From the NCBI RefSeq assembly GCF_000381905.1, contig NZ_KB907249.1, forward strand, positions 124,001 through 188,000: a stretch of DNA of 64,000 nt, read 5' to 3'. Positions within the stretch are counted from its first letter, which is position 1. Each line of letters starts with the position of its first letter. The DNA comes from Paenibacillus fonticola DSM 21315 (lineage in GTDB: Bacteria; Bacillota; Bacilli; Paenibacillales; Paenibacillaceae). A program made the position numbers and the translations under genes. Shown piece after piece: positions 1 to 10,706 of the stretch. The notes beneath the pieces were generated by a model that worked only from the letters and a program-made list of their open reading frames with translations, had not been told where the DNA came from and searched no databases.

Positions 1-1239
1 GGCGGAGAGGTGGATGAAAGCAAATTTGAACAGATCATCCGCCAAATCTATGCGGCCGTGTTTGGAGCCGCAGGGGCTCAAGTTGATGAGGGCGTAGCCA
101 GCATTGAGGATACCGATCGTGGGGCGAAAATTGGTCTGAGGTGGAAATTAGGACCTTTTGAGCTAATGAATAAGGTAGGTGTAGACGAAGCATTCAAGAT
201 GGTCCAGGAACTGTACGCCAAACGCCCAGGGTTTCATCTGCCCGAAGTGCTAAGGAAGCAGGCAGAGCTTGGGGAACCTTTTGTTTTCCAATACATTGAT
301 ATGGAGATCAAGAACAGTGTCGCTTACATCACGATTAATCGCCCAGAAGCCATGAACGCTCTAAATCCCATTGTTGTAGATCAGCTGGAAGCCGCTTTTG
401 ATAACGCAGAGAAGGATCCGCAAGTGAAGGGCATTGCGATACGGGGCGCGGGTAAAGCTTTTGTGGCTGGTGCGGATATCAAGCATTTCATCGAATGCAT
501 TAAGACCGATCAAATCGATGAGAACGTAGCCTTTACGCGCAGAAGTCACAAGCTGTTCAGAAGATTGGAAACCTCACCCAAATTGACCATTGCTGTGCTG
601 GATGGTTTGTCACTAGGCGGCGGCAGTGAATTGGCTTTAGCTTGTCAAGCGATTGTAGCAACTGAGCAAGGCTCCATGGCTTTCCCTGAAAGCGGCTTGG
701 GTATTTATCCAGGGCTAGGCGGCATGCTTCGAACAAACCGCCATGTGGGCAAGGAGTTAACCAAATATTATACCTTTACCGGAAAAAAACTGTCTGCCAA
801 AGCAGGAAAAGGTCTTGGCATCATTACAGAGCTTGTAGAGATGGAACAAATTGAAGCAGCGATTGAAGTGCTTGTACAGCGTGAGAAGACTGACAAGTAT
901 GCGGAACGGGAGATTCCTGCTTCATATCTGGAATTACAAAAAGCCTTCTCCGATGAGAATGTTAGGCGGCTATTAGATGGCGAACCTGTTCAGGGTGTAA
1001 GCAATGAACTAGCGGCACAATTAGCCAAAACCATCTCCTATAAAGGTATTATTGCACTAGAGACGATGAACGAGCTGATCGATCAGCAGACAAATATGAC
1101 CATTGACGATGGCATCGAGCTGGAGTTGGCGGGATTAACCGACATCTTCAAAACAGAGGATGCACTCAGCGGCTTGTTGGCTGCTGCATCCGGCGAGCGG
1201 CCTATATTTAAAACGAAAATCGGTGGAAGGAGTGCCTAA
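1..1239 (+). CDS. 3-hydroxyacyl-CoA dehydrogenase/enoyl-CoA hydratase fusion, C-terminal part (5' end outside window)
   Basis: The reading frame is open to the left edge, so this is the 3' part of a longer gene; the GTG at base 10 is in frame but has no clear ribosome binding site. The first ~90 residues resemble the C-terminal helical domain of 3-hydroxyacyl-CoA dehydrogenase, with the motif GLRWKLGPFELMNKVG. From about base 295 a crotonase domain follows: the oxyanion-hole stretch KAFVAGADIKHF, then GGGSELA and FPESGLGIYPGLGG, which carry both glutamates expected of a hydratase. Dehydrogenase followed by hydratase is the order seen in archaeal and some Bacillales fused beta-oxidation enzymes. 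It would hydrate enoyl-CoA and oxidise the 3-hydroxyacyl-CoA. A thiolase follows 8 bases downstream, completing a beta-oxidation cycle. The N-terminal NAD-binding domain is presumed, not seen. Confidence 0.85.
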   Translation, partial: GGEVDESKFEQIIRQIYAAVFGAAGAQVDEGVASIEDTDRGAKIGLRWKLGPFELMNKVGVDEAFKMVQELYAKRPGFHLPEVLRKQAELGEPFVFQYIDMEIKNSVAYITINRPEAMNALNPIVVDQLEAAFDNAEKDPQVKGIAIRGAGKAFVAGADIKHFIECIKTDQIDENVAFTRRSHKLFRRLETSPKLTIAVLDGLSLGGGSELALACQAIVATEQGSMAFPESGLGIYPGLGGMLRTNRHVGKELTKYYTFTGKKLSAKAGKGLGIITELVEMEQIEAAIEVLVQREKTDKYAEREIPASYLELQKAFSDENVRRLLDGEPVQGVSNELAAQLAKTISYKGIIALETMNELIDQQTNMTIDDGIELELAGLTDIFKTEDALSGLLAAASGERPIFKTKIGGRSA

Positions 1240-1247
1240 CCCTGAGT

Positions 1248-2441
1248 ATGTTTAAAAAAGCTTTCATTCCCTATGGCGGGTATTATTCAACTCCTTTTAG
1301 CAAATGGCAGGGTTCACTCCAAAATGAGAATTCTATTGAATTAGGCGCCCGCAGCAGTAAAAAATGGTTCGAATCTAGAAAATGGGATCCGAATGAGATA
1401 TTAGATTATCTTTATTTGGGTATCACCATTGGGCAAAAAGGTGTTTTTTACGGGGCATCCTGGGCATCTACATTAATGGGTGCCCCGGATATTCCAGGGC
1501 AGACCTTAATGCATGCCTGTGCAACTTCAACCACTGCAGTCTTCAATGCAGCCTCTGCGGTGGAACTGGGGAATGCAGCTGCAGCTTATTGCCTGTTAGT
1601 GGATCGCTGCTCCAACGGTCCGCATACAATCTGGCCTAATCCGAAAGGACCCGGGGGTGAAGTCATTTCCGAAAATTGGAATATGGATAACATGGCTGGA
1701 GATCCATCTACGGGCATTGGAATGGTGCATACGGCTGAGCGAGTTGCAAAAGAGCATGGATTTACAAAGGAGCAGGCCGACGAGCTGACGCTCCACAGGT
1801 ACGAGCAATATAATGAAGCGATGAAGGATGGCCGGGCCTTCCACAAACGCTATATGCTTCCTGTGGAGATTCAAGTATCGAAGCGGGAGACCAGGGTGCT
1901 GGAAACCGACGAGGGTGTAACCAAAACCACTATGGAAGCTTTAAGAAAACTTCGTCCTACAACGGAAGATGGGATTATTTCGTTTGGAGGACAGACGCAT
2001 CCTGCCGACGGGAATGTAGGGATTATTGTAACCTCGCAGGACAATGCGGCAAGACTAAGCACAGATTCAAACATTCCTATTCAAGTGATTTCATACGGGT
2101 ATGCCAGAGCAGAGAAGGGGACGATGCCGGCTGCCCCAGTGCCAGCGGTAAAGATGGCGCTGAAACGAGCGGGGTTGTCAGTTCAAGATCTTACGACGAT
2201 CAAAAGCCATAATCCATTTATTGTAAATGATTTGTATTTGGCACAAGAGCTTGGCATCAACGCCATGCATTTTAATAATTATGGCAGTTCATTGGTGTTT
2301 GGTCACCCTCAAGCGCCAACCGTCGGTCGATTGCTGATCGAGGCGATCGAGGAAACAGTAATGAAAGGCGGAGGATACTTACTAGCCACAGGCTGCGCTG
2401 CAGGTGACAACGGAGCTGCTATTATCGTAAAAGTAGGCTAG
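1248..2441 (+). CDS. Thiolase-family protein with atypical active-site motifs
   Basis: A 397-residue thiolase-fold protein. The nucleophilic cysteine is Cys91 in MHACATSTT. The second half carries GHPQAPT (His353) and CAAGDNGAA (Cys383) where classical thiolases have GHPLGxxGxR and CxGGGxGxA. The usual NEAF motif is replaced by HNPF (residues 321-324), reminiscent of SCP2-type thiolases or acetyl-CoA acetyltransferase-like proteins. The catalytic Cys-His-Cys set is therefore present in an altered frame. It probably cleaves or forms a 3-oxoacyl-CoA, working with the upstream dehydrogenase/hydratase. AAGGAG at 1227-1232 lies 15 bases before the ATG, so a CTG at 1242 is a conceivable alternative start. 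A second, canonical thiolase lies at 40206-41387, so the two probably handle different acyl groups. Confidence 0.85.
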   Translation: MFKKAFIPYGGYYSTPFSKWQGSLQNENSIELGARSSKKWFESRKWDPNEILDYLYLGITIGQKGVFYGASWASTLMGAPDIPGQTLMHACATSTTAVFNAASAVELGNAAAAYCLLVDRCSNGPHTIWPNPKGPGGEVISENWNMDNMAGDPSTGIGMVHTAERVAKEHGFTKEQADELTLHRYEQYNEAMKDGRAFHKRYMLPVEIQVSKRETRVLETDEGVTKTTMEALRKLRPTTEDGIISFGGQTHPADGNVGIIVTSQDNAARLSTDSNIPIQVISYGYARAEKGTMPAAPVPAVKMALKRAGLSVQDLTTIKSHNPFIVNDLYLAQELGINAMHFNNYGSSLVFGHPQAPTVGRLLIEAIEETVMKGGGYLLATGCAAGDNGAAIIVKVG

Positions 2442-2462
2442 TTCTAAAAGGAGGGGATTCGA

Positions 2463-3746
2463 ATGAGTGATCAGAACGGGACAGAAAAGGGTGAATTAGA
2501 GAAATTTGAGGAGGCTTTATTTGAGACGCCAATTTTAGATAAGCGGTTTGATCATGACTTTGATCCGATTGATCACAGCACACCTGAAACATTCATAAGC
2601 GCACAGGACCTGTATAAGGAAATGCGCAGCAAATGTCCCGTAGCCCACAGCAATGAATGGGGAGGGTTTTGGGCTCTGACAAAGCATGAAGATGTCGTTC
2701 ATGTTCTGAAGGATTACCATACCTATACGACCTCTGTTCAAAATGTTGTTCCGAAGGTAGCCTTTACTGGAAGGCGGCCTCCCTTACATTTCGATCCGCC
2801 TGAACACAGCACTTATCGTCGGCTTATTAATAAGTTTTTTACAGTAGAGAAAATGGAAAAAATCAAGCCCAGGATCGAACGGGATATCGACGAATTGATG
2901 CAGTCACTAGCTAAGAAAGGGGAAGTCGAAATCTCCTCTGAATACGCCCATGAAATACCTGCCTTAGTGTTTGCTCAGTTCTTCAACATTTCCAAAGCAC
3001 TGTCCAAGGAGATTAAAAGAATTAGCACCGCTTATGTACAATCCATCTTTGCATTTGCGAACAAGGACCAAGATACGGTGAAACAACTCAGTTTTCAGCT
3101 GTATGATATTGCACGAACGATTATTAAAGACCGAGCAGAAAAGCCGATGGATCCTAAAGAGGATTTTGTAAGTGCTCTTCTCCAGGCAAAGGAAGGAAAG
3201 GATGCCTCCTACTATACGGATGATATGATATTAGGGACTACACGTGCGATGCTGGTTGCGGGTATGGTTGCCCCAAGTGTGCTGATTGCCAGTATATTTG
3301 TACATTTAGCCGAGAACAAAGATGTCCAGGAACAACTGCGGAATGACTTGAGTCTTGTTCCAGCAGCAACGGAGGAATATCTGAGATTGCTTACGCCATA
3401 TCGAGGTATGGCCAGAACAGCAAAACGTGATGTAGTGATCCGGGGACAGCTTATTAAGAAGGACGAACCGATTGCCTTGAATTACTTCTCGGCCAACCGG
3501 GATGAGGATGTCTTTCCAGATGGTGATCAATTTATTCTGAATAGGCCGAATATCAACCAGCACATTGTCTTCGGAGGGGGGCCTCATAAGTGCCCTGCAA
3601 GCCCGCTTGCCCGTATGATGGTTCGGTTTGCCATCGAAAAAGGCTTGAAGCATACGAAGGCTATTGCCTTAAACGGAGAAGTCAAGATGACCGTTTGGGC
3701 GGAATGGGGCGTACTGACCGCACCTATGAAATTGACTCCTGCTTAA
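2463..3746 (+). CDS. Cytochrome P450, first of two
   Basis: A soluble class-I-sized P450 of 427 residues. The heme loop is FGGGPHKCPASPLARM with Cys377 as thiolate ligand, and the K-helix ExxR is E305-R308 in EEYLR. The I-helix reads AGMVAPS (266-272): aligned with P450cam, the acid-alcohol pair is replaced by Val269-Ala270. That pair normally delivers protons for O2 splitting, so the mechanism may be substrate-assisted or peroxide-driven. The N-terminal ~35 residues are acidic and lack a membrane anchor. No ferredoxin or reductase gene is visible in the window. GGAGGGG precedes the ATG. It is the last gene of the first operon, 21 bases after the thiolase, and a terminator follows. The P450 at 43461-44648 is a close paralogue with the same I-helix change. 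Confidence 0.93.
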   Translation: MSDQNGTEKGELEKFEEALFETPILDKRFDHDFDPIDHSTPETFISAQDLYKEMRSKCPVAHSNEWGGFWALTKHEDVVHVLKDYHTYTTSVQNVVPKVAFTGRRPPLHFDPPEHSTYRRLINKFFTVEKMEKIKPRIERDIDELMQSLAKKGEVEISSEYAHEIPALVFAQFFNISKALSKEIKRISTAYVQSIFAFANKDQDTVKQLSFQLYDIARTIIKDRAEKPMDPKEDFVSALLQAKEGKDASYYTDDMILGTTRAMLVAGMVAPSVLIASIFVHLAENKDVQEQLRNDLSLVPAATEEYLRLLTPYRGMARTAKRDVVIRGQLIKKDEPIALNYFSANRDEDVFPDGDQFILNRPNINQHIVFGGGPHKCPASPLARMMVRFAIEKGLKHTKAIALNGEVKMTVWAEWGVLTAPMKLTPA

Positions 3747-3767
3747 CATAGCTGCTCTGTTGACCCT

Positions 3768-3796
3768 GAGGTGCCGTTAGGCACTTCTTTTTTTAT
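3768..3796 (+). terminator. Rho-independent terminator after first P450
   Basis: GAGGTGCC (3768-3775) pairs with GGCACTTC (3780-3787) around a four-base loop, followed by a run of T. It closes the hydratase-thiolase-P450 operon. Confidence 0.85.
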
Positions 3797-3899
3797 GAGC
3801 AGAAGGTTCATTTACAATCAACAAATCTCCGTTTTTATTTTCCTACACAGTGCAAGTGTCTTTGGAATATCAAATATTTTATGCTTGGATTACAATCAT

Positions 3900-3913
3900 T
3901 GACAGCGCTTTCA
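3900..3913 (+). promoter_or_regulatory. cre-like site upstream of first solute-binding protein
   Basis: TGACAGCGCTTTCA matches 13 of 14 positions of the CcpA consensus TGWAANCGNTNWCA. It lies about 50 bases before the start of the solute-binding protein gene. Catabolite repression is inferred. Confidence 0.6.
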
Positions 3914-3961
3914 TAAATCTGTGCGGCTTGAAAATAAAATAGGAAAGTGTTGGTGATCCAT

Positions 3962-6425
<2,464 letters not shown>

Positions 6426-6464
6426 TGTTGTATTGAAGGTGAAGATTTTAGTACATGATGAATG

Positions 6465-6485
6465 TATAATTTGTAAGCGTTCACA
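6465..6485 (+). promoter_or_regulatory. TATAAT box with adjoining cre-like site before the ABC permease genes
   Basis: TATAAT at 6465-6470 is followed at once by TGTAAGCGTTCACA (6472-6485), which fits all 14 positions of TGWAANCGNTNWCA. A CcpA complex here would cover the start of transcription. No good -35 box is seen 16-18 bases upstream. Confidence 0.65.
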
Positions 6486-6550
6486 TATAAAATGATAAAA
6501 AGTCAGATGGTGCGGAAGCGCTGATATTAAATAATAAGGAGATCTGAATC

Positions 6551-7495
6551 ATGCTTACTTTCATTGTGCGCAGGATACTACAAACGTTATTTATACTTTT
6601 CTTCGTAAGCATTATTGTATTCATGATAATGCACCTTCTGCCAGGTGATCCTGTTTCCATTATGCTGGGAGATTATGCATCTCAAGAAGAAATAGAAAAT
6701 CTTCGACAGGAACTTGGGCTCGACAAACCGCTTCCTATCCAGTACATGAATTGGGTAACGAATGTCCTTCGCGGAGATTTAGGAAATTCAATAGCTTACA
6801 ATCAAAGTGTGAATGCGCTGATCCAGCAGCGGCTCCCGATTTCATTTCACATTGGATTGTTGTCATTCCTGCTAGCGATTATGATTGGTGTTCCAGCAGG
6901 AATTATCGCTGCTGTCAAACGCGGAAGCTGGGTGGATTCCCTTATTACAGTGACTGCAAATATGGGGATGGCGGTACCTGTGTTCTGGCTGGGCATTCTT
7001 GGGGTTTACCTGTTTAGCCTGAAGCTGGGCTGGCTGCCAGTACAGGGGTACACCTCGCCTTTTGATGATTTCTGGAGAAGTATGCATCAAAGCATTATGC
7101 CTATTGTCTTACTATCCCTGGGTTCACTTGCTTCACTTGCACGTCAAACGCGCTCGTCTATGCTTGAAGTGATTCGCCAGGACTATATACGGACTGCCAG
7201 AGCGAAAGGATTGTCAGAAAGAAAGGTAGTACTCGGTCATGCTTTGCGAAATGCGCTGATTCCTGTCATTACCTTGCTTGGTATGGGGCTTGCTCATTTG
7301 GTTGGAGGCTCCGTGTTCATCGAACAAGTATTTAATATACCTGGTATGGGACGGCTGATGGTTCAATCTATCTTTGGCAAAGATTATATTGTGGTTCAGA
7401 GTGTGGTTCTGATCGTTGCATCCGTTGTAGCATTTGGGAATTTAGCCGTAGACATCGCGTATGGATTTATTGATCCAAGAATTCGCTACAAATAA
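6551..7495 (+). CDS. ABC transporter permease, DppB/OppB type
   Basis: An inner-membrane permease of 314 residues with about six hydrophobic segments. It has the DppB-type N-terminus (MLTFIVRRILQTLFILFFVS, then MHLLPGDPV) and the EAA-loop region RTARAKGLSERKVVLGHALRNALIPV, which contacts the ATPase. It ends in the family-typical GFIDPRIRYK. It pairs with the DppC-type permease 17 bases downstream to form the channel of a peptide-type importer. A ribosome binding site (AAGGAG) precedes the ATG. It is the first gene of a permease-permease-ATPase operon. Function of the complex is well supported; the substrate is not. Confidence 0.93.
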   Translation: MLTFIVRRILQTLFILFFVSIIVFMIMHLLPGDPVSIMLGDYASQEEIENLRQELGLDKPLPIQYMNWVTNVLRGDLGNSIAYNQSVNALIQQRLPISFHIGLLSFLLAIMIGVPAGIIAAVKRGSWVDSLITVTANMGMAVPVFWLGILGVYLFSLKLGWLPVQGYTSPFDDFWRSMHQSIMPIVLLSLGSLASLARQTRSSMLEVIRQDYIRTARAKGLSERKVVLGHALRNALIPVITLLGMGLAHLVGGSVFIEQVFNIPGMGRLMVQSIFGKDYIVVQSVVLIVASVVAFGNLAVDIAYGFIDPRIRYK

Positions 7496-7512
7496 GACAA
7501 GGAGTGAGGGAT

Positions 7513-8412
7513 ATGACAACTGAATCAAGTATAGCACCGGCAGCCTTACATGAACTCCCGCCGCAAACCAGCAGTACCCACCGGTTCTTTCGAGTATTAT
7601 TGGCTCGAAAAATTGTTGTGATTGCCCTATTTATTTTGATTGCCACTATATTAGTTGCTATCTTTGCGCCGCTATTTGCGCCGTATAATCCATATAAGCA
7701 GGACTTGTCCAATTCCTTAGTACAGCCATCATCCACCCATTTATTAGGCACTGACATGCTGGGTAGAGATGTGCTCAGCCGAATCATCTTTGGTACAAGA
7801 ATATCTTTGATTGTTGGATTTGTAGTTGTCATCATTGCCGGAGTGCTGGGAATGAGTATAGGGCTGGTGTCAGGTTATTTTGGCGGATGGCTTGATTCGG
7901 TATTGATGCGATTTATGGATGCTGTCATTGCCATTCCTATGATTGTATTGGCCATGGCGATCGGGGCCGTGCTTGGGGGCGGTATAGTGAATGTGATCAT
8001 AGCGCTAGGTGTAGCCATCGTACCTGCGTACGCGAGACTGATGCGAGGACAAGTGCTGTCTGTGAAACAAGCTGATTTTGTCATAGCAGGCACGCTTACA
8101 GGCATAAGCAACTTAAGAAATATGCTGGTTCATGTGCTGCCGAACTGTATTTCACCGCTCATTGTATTAATTACAATGAATTTAGGGATGGCTATTTTGG
8201 CCGAAGCTGGACTAAGCTTCCTGGGCTTGGGAATTGTGCCGCCAGGCGCCTCATGGGGCTCTATGGTAAACGACGGTTATCGTTATTTGCTTACCAACCC
8301 CGTGCTGTCTCTAGCTCCAGGTGTAGCCATAGTGATTGTGGTGCTAGCATTTAATATAGTAGGGGACGCAATTAGGGATGCACTCGACCCAAGACTTCGC
8401 GGTACGGAATAA
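7513..8412 (+). CDS. ABC transporter permease, DppC/OppC type
   Basis: The second permease, about 299 residues. The ATG at 7513 lies 6 bases after the ribosome binding site AAGGAGTG; a GTG at 7504 overlaps that site and is less likely. Features are the DppC-type hydrophilic N-terminus, a first membrane helix (VVIALFILIATILVAIFAPL), the periplasm-side segment HLLGTDMLGRDVLSRIIFGT, and the EAA-like loop VKQADFVIAGTLTGISNLRN. It ends in IRDALDPRLRGTE, typical of the family. It forms the heterodimeric channel with the upstream permease. Confidence 0.93.
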   Translation: MTTESSIAPAALHELPPQTSSTHRFFRVLLARKIVVIALFILIATILVAIFAPLFAPYNPYKQDLSNSLVQPSSTHLLGTDMLGRDVLSRIIFGTRISLIVGFVVVIIAGVLGMSIGLVSGYFGGWLDSVLMRFMDAVIAIPMIVLAMAIGAVLGGGIVNVIIALGVAIVPAYARLMRGQVLSVKQADFVIAGTLTGISNLRNMLVHVLPNCISPLIVLITMNLGMAILAEAGLSFLGLGIVPPGASWGSMVNDGYRYLLTNPVLSLAPGVAIVIVVLAFNIVGDAIRDALDPRLRGTE

Positions 8413-8463
8413 GGGGTAGTCAGACATGAACCTTAACATAGCAATCAGGGGGGTATACAACAT

Positions 8464-10515
8464 ATGAACCATCTTCTTGAAGTAAGAAACCTAAAGACCT
8501 ATTTTTCCAGTGATGGTTCGACCATCAAGGCGGTAGACGGCGTGTCCTATCATATTGATGAAGGGGAGATCGTCGCTTTTGTAGGGGAGAGTGGATCCGG
8601 AAAATCGGTAACCCAATACTCAGGCCTGCAGTTAATTCCTACGCCCCCAGGACGAATAGTTGACGGGAGTGTCGTGTTTGATGGCGAGGATTTACTGAGC
8701 TATAAGCCGAACAGTGAAAAAATGAGAAAAGTGCGCGGCGGCAAAATTGGAGTCGTCTTTCAGGAGCCGATGACCTCGCTGAATCCCGTTATGACGGTAG
8801 GAAAGCAGATCTCCGAATCGGTTATGCTTCACATGGGTTTGAACAAAGCAGAAGCTAGAAAGCGTGCTGTCGAATTAATAAACATGGTAGGTATACCAGA
8901 TGCTGAGCATCGTGTGGATTATTATCCGCACCAATTTAGCGGAGGGATGCGTCAGCGTATTATGATTGCGATGGCTTTATCATGTAATCCGAAGCTGTTG
9001 ATCGCAGATGAAGCTACTACTGCTCTTGACGTGACGACACAAGCGCAATTGTTAGAAATGATGAAAGATGTCGTAAAGAAGACGAATACCTCCTTGATTC
9101 TGGTTACGCATAATTTGGGCATTGTTGCCAGATACGCAGAACGAATATACGTCATGTATGCAGGCGGTATTGTGGAATCAGGCCCGACTAAGGAGATTTT
9201 CAAAAATCCAAAGCATCCATATACCATCGGTCTCATGAAGGCGGTTCCACGTTTGGATGACCCGAAGGATCGGAAGTTGTTATCGATCGAAGGCTCTCCG
9301 CCTAACCTTGCAAACAAGCAGGAGCAATGCGCCTTCTTGCCTAGATGTGAGTTCGCGACAGAAGTCTGCAGCAGTAATCCAGCGCCTTCGCCAATGACAG
9401 TGGGGGAGAATCACTCCGCAGCATGTTATGTGAAAATTGAAAATTCCGGATGGAAGATCGGCAGCTCTCATGTTGCAGCTGCTAAGAGTGAAGTGTCTGC
9501 CACTTTACAGGCAGAACTGCAGCAGAAAGTACCTCGTGAACAGAAAGAAACGATTTTAGAGGTCAAGAATCTCAAAATGTACTTCCCTGTAACCAAGGGG
9601 CTTTTAAGCCGCAAAGTTGCAGATATAAAAGCTGTAGATGATGTAAGTTTTGATATTCGAAAAGGGGAGACATTGGGGCTTGTCGGAGAAAGCGGATGCG
9701 GTAAAACCACAGTGGCACGCACGATTCTGAGAATGTATGAACCGACGGATGGAAGTATCGTGTTCCAAAATCATGACATTACCAGAATGTCATTAAGCAA
9801 GATGAGACCTTTACGTCGTGACATGCCCATGGTTTTTCAAGATCCGTTTAGCTCGCTGGACCCAAGACAATCCGTAGCAGATCTCGTAGGCGAACCGCTT
9901 AAGGTTCATAAGATGGTGAAGTCCCGCAAAGAGTACGAAGATAGATTGGTCGAATTATTTGAAATGGTTGGTTTGAATCCGAGTGTTCGGAATCGAATGC
10001 CGCATGAGTTCAGTGGAGGTCAGCGGCAGAGAATCGGGATTGCGAGGGCTCTTGCCAGCAACCCGTCCTTTATCGTGTGTGATGAAGCCATATCCGCTCT
10101 AGATGTATCCATTCAAGCTCAGATTATTAATCTTTTGGAGGATCTTCAGAGAAAACTGGGATTAACCTACTTGTTTATTGCCCATGACCTTTCCGTCGTA
10201 CGTCATATAAGTGATCGCGTAGCCGTGATGTATTTGGGTAAGATCGTTGAGATTGCGGATTGGCAAACCTTGTACGAGAGTCCCAAGCATCCCTATACCC
10301 AAATGCTGCTTTCTGCAGTGCCTATCCCTGATCCATTCATAGAGGAGAAACGTGAGCATGTGGAGATCAAAGGCGAAGTGCCAAGCCTTCTTAACAGACC
10401 CAAGGGCTGCAGCTTTTCTAATCGCTGCCCATTAGCGACGAGTGAATGTAAAGAGATGGAGCCACCTCTGAAGTCTGTTGCTGCCGACCATGGAGTGGCT
10501 TGTATCAAAGTTTGA
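8464..10515 (+). CDS. Double-domain ABC ATPase, DppD-DppF fusion
   Basis: A 683-residue protein with two complete nucleotide-binding domains, equivalent to fused DppD and DppF and arranged as in GsiA or YejF. Domain 1: Walker A GESGSGKS (41-48), signature FSGGMRQR (158-165), Walker B LLIADEATTALD. A C-terminal oligopeptide extension with cysteines follows (CAFLPRCEFATEVC, AACYV). Domain 2: Walker A GESGCGKT (408-415), signature FSGGQRQR, Walker B FIVCDEAISALD, and again a cysteine-bearing tail (CSFSNRCPLATSEC). It powers the importer formed by the two upstream permeases. It is the only importer ATPase in the catabolic island, so all four receptors presumably share it. A terminator follows. 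Confidence 0.95.
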   Translation: MNHLLEVRNLKTYFSSDGSTIKAVDGVSYHIDEGEIVAFVGESGSGKSVTQYSGLQLIPTPPGRIVDGSVVFDGEDLLSYKPNSEKMRKVRGGKIGVVFQEPMTSLNPVMTVGKQISESVMLHMGLNKAEARKRAVELINMVGIPDAEHRVDYYPHQFSGGMRQRIMIAMALSCNPKLLIADEATTALDVTTQAQLLEMMKDVVKKTNTSLILVTHNLGIVARYAERIYVMYAGGIVESGPTKEIFKNPKHPYTIGLMKAVPRLDDPKDRKLLSIEGSPPNLANKQEQCAFLPRCEFATEVCSSNPAPSPMTVGENHSAACYVKIENSGWKIGSSHVAAAKSEVSATLQAELQQKVPREQKETILEVKNLKMYFPVTKGLLSRKVADIKAVDDVSFDIRKGETLGLVGESGCGKTTVARTILRMYEPTDGSIVFQNHDITRMSLSKMRPLRRDMPMVFQDPFSSLDPRQSVADLVGEPLKVHKMVKSRKEYEDRLVELFEMVGLNPSVRNRMPHEFSGGQRQRIGIARALASNPSFIVCDEAISALDVSIQAQIINLLEDLQRKLGLTYLFIAHDLSVVRHISDRVAVMYLGKIVEIADWQTLYESPKHPYTQMLLSAVPIPDPFIEEKREHVEIKGEVPSLLNRPKGCSFSNRCPLATSECKEMEPPLKSVAADHGVACIKV

Positions 10516-10533
10516 ACAAACACAATCGCCATA

Positions 10534-10560
10534 GCTCCGGTATACAAGCCGGAGTTTTAA
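10534..10560 (+). terminator. Rho-independent terminator after ABC ATPase
   Basis: CTCCGG (10535-10540) pairs with CCGGAG (10549-10554) and is followed by TTTT. It separates the importer operon from the next receptor gene. Confidence 0.8.
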
Positions 10561-10667
10561 TTTGTCATTTTGTATTGCTGCATTTGTGCATCGTTTATTA
10601 ATTCAATTTTAATTATTCGTACATCGTGGATATGTTAGTAACCCCCTTGTGTTGATTATGATGAGGA

Positions 10668-10681
10668 TGTAAGCGTATTCA
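10668..10681 (+). promoter_or_regulatory. cre-like site upstream of second solute-binding protein
   Basis: TGTAAGCGTATTCA matches 13 of 14 positions of TGWAANCGNTNWCA. It lies 26 bases before the TTG start, with a possible -10 (TATGAT, 10647-10652) upstream. Repression by CcpA is inferred. Confidence 0.6.
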
Positions 10682-10706
10682 CAGTTGATGCAGGGGGTGT
10701 ATTCAT

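Noticed and set aside
3899..3904. TTGACA as a -35 box before SBP 1
   Set aside because: No -10-like hexamer lies 16-18 bases downstream; it overlaps the cre-like site.
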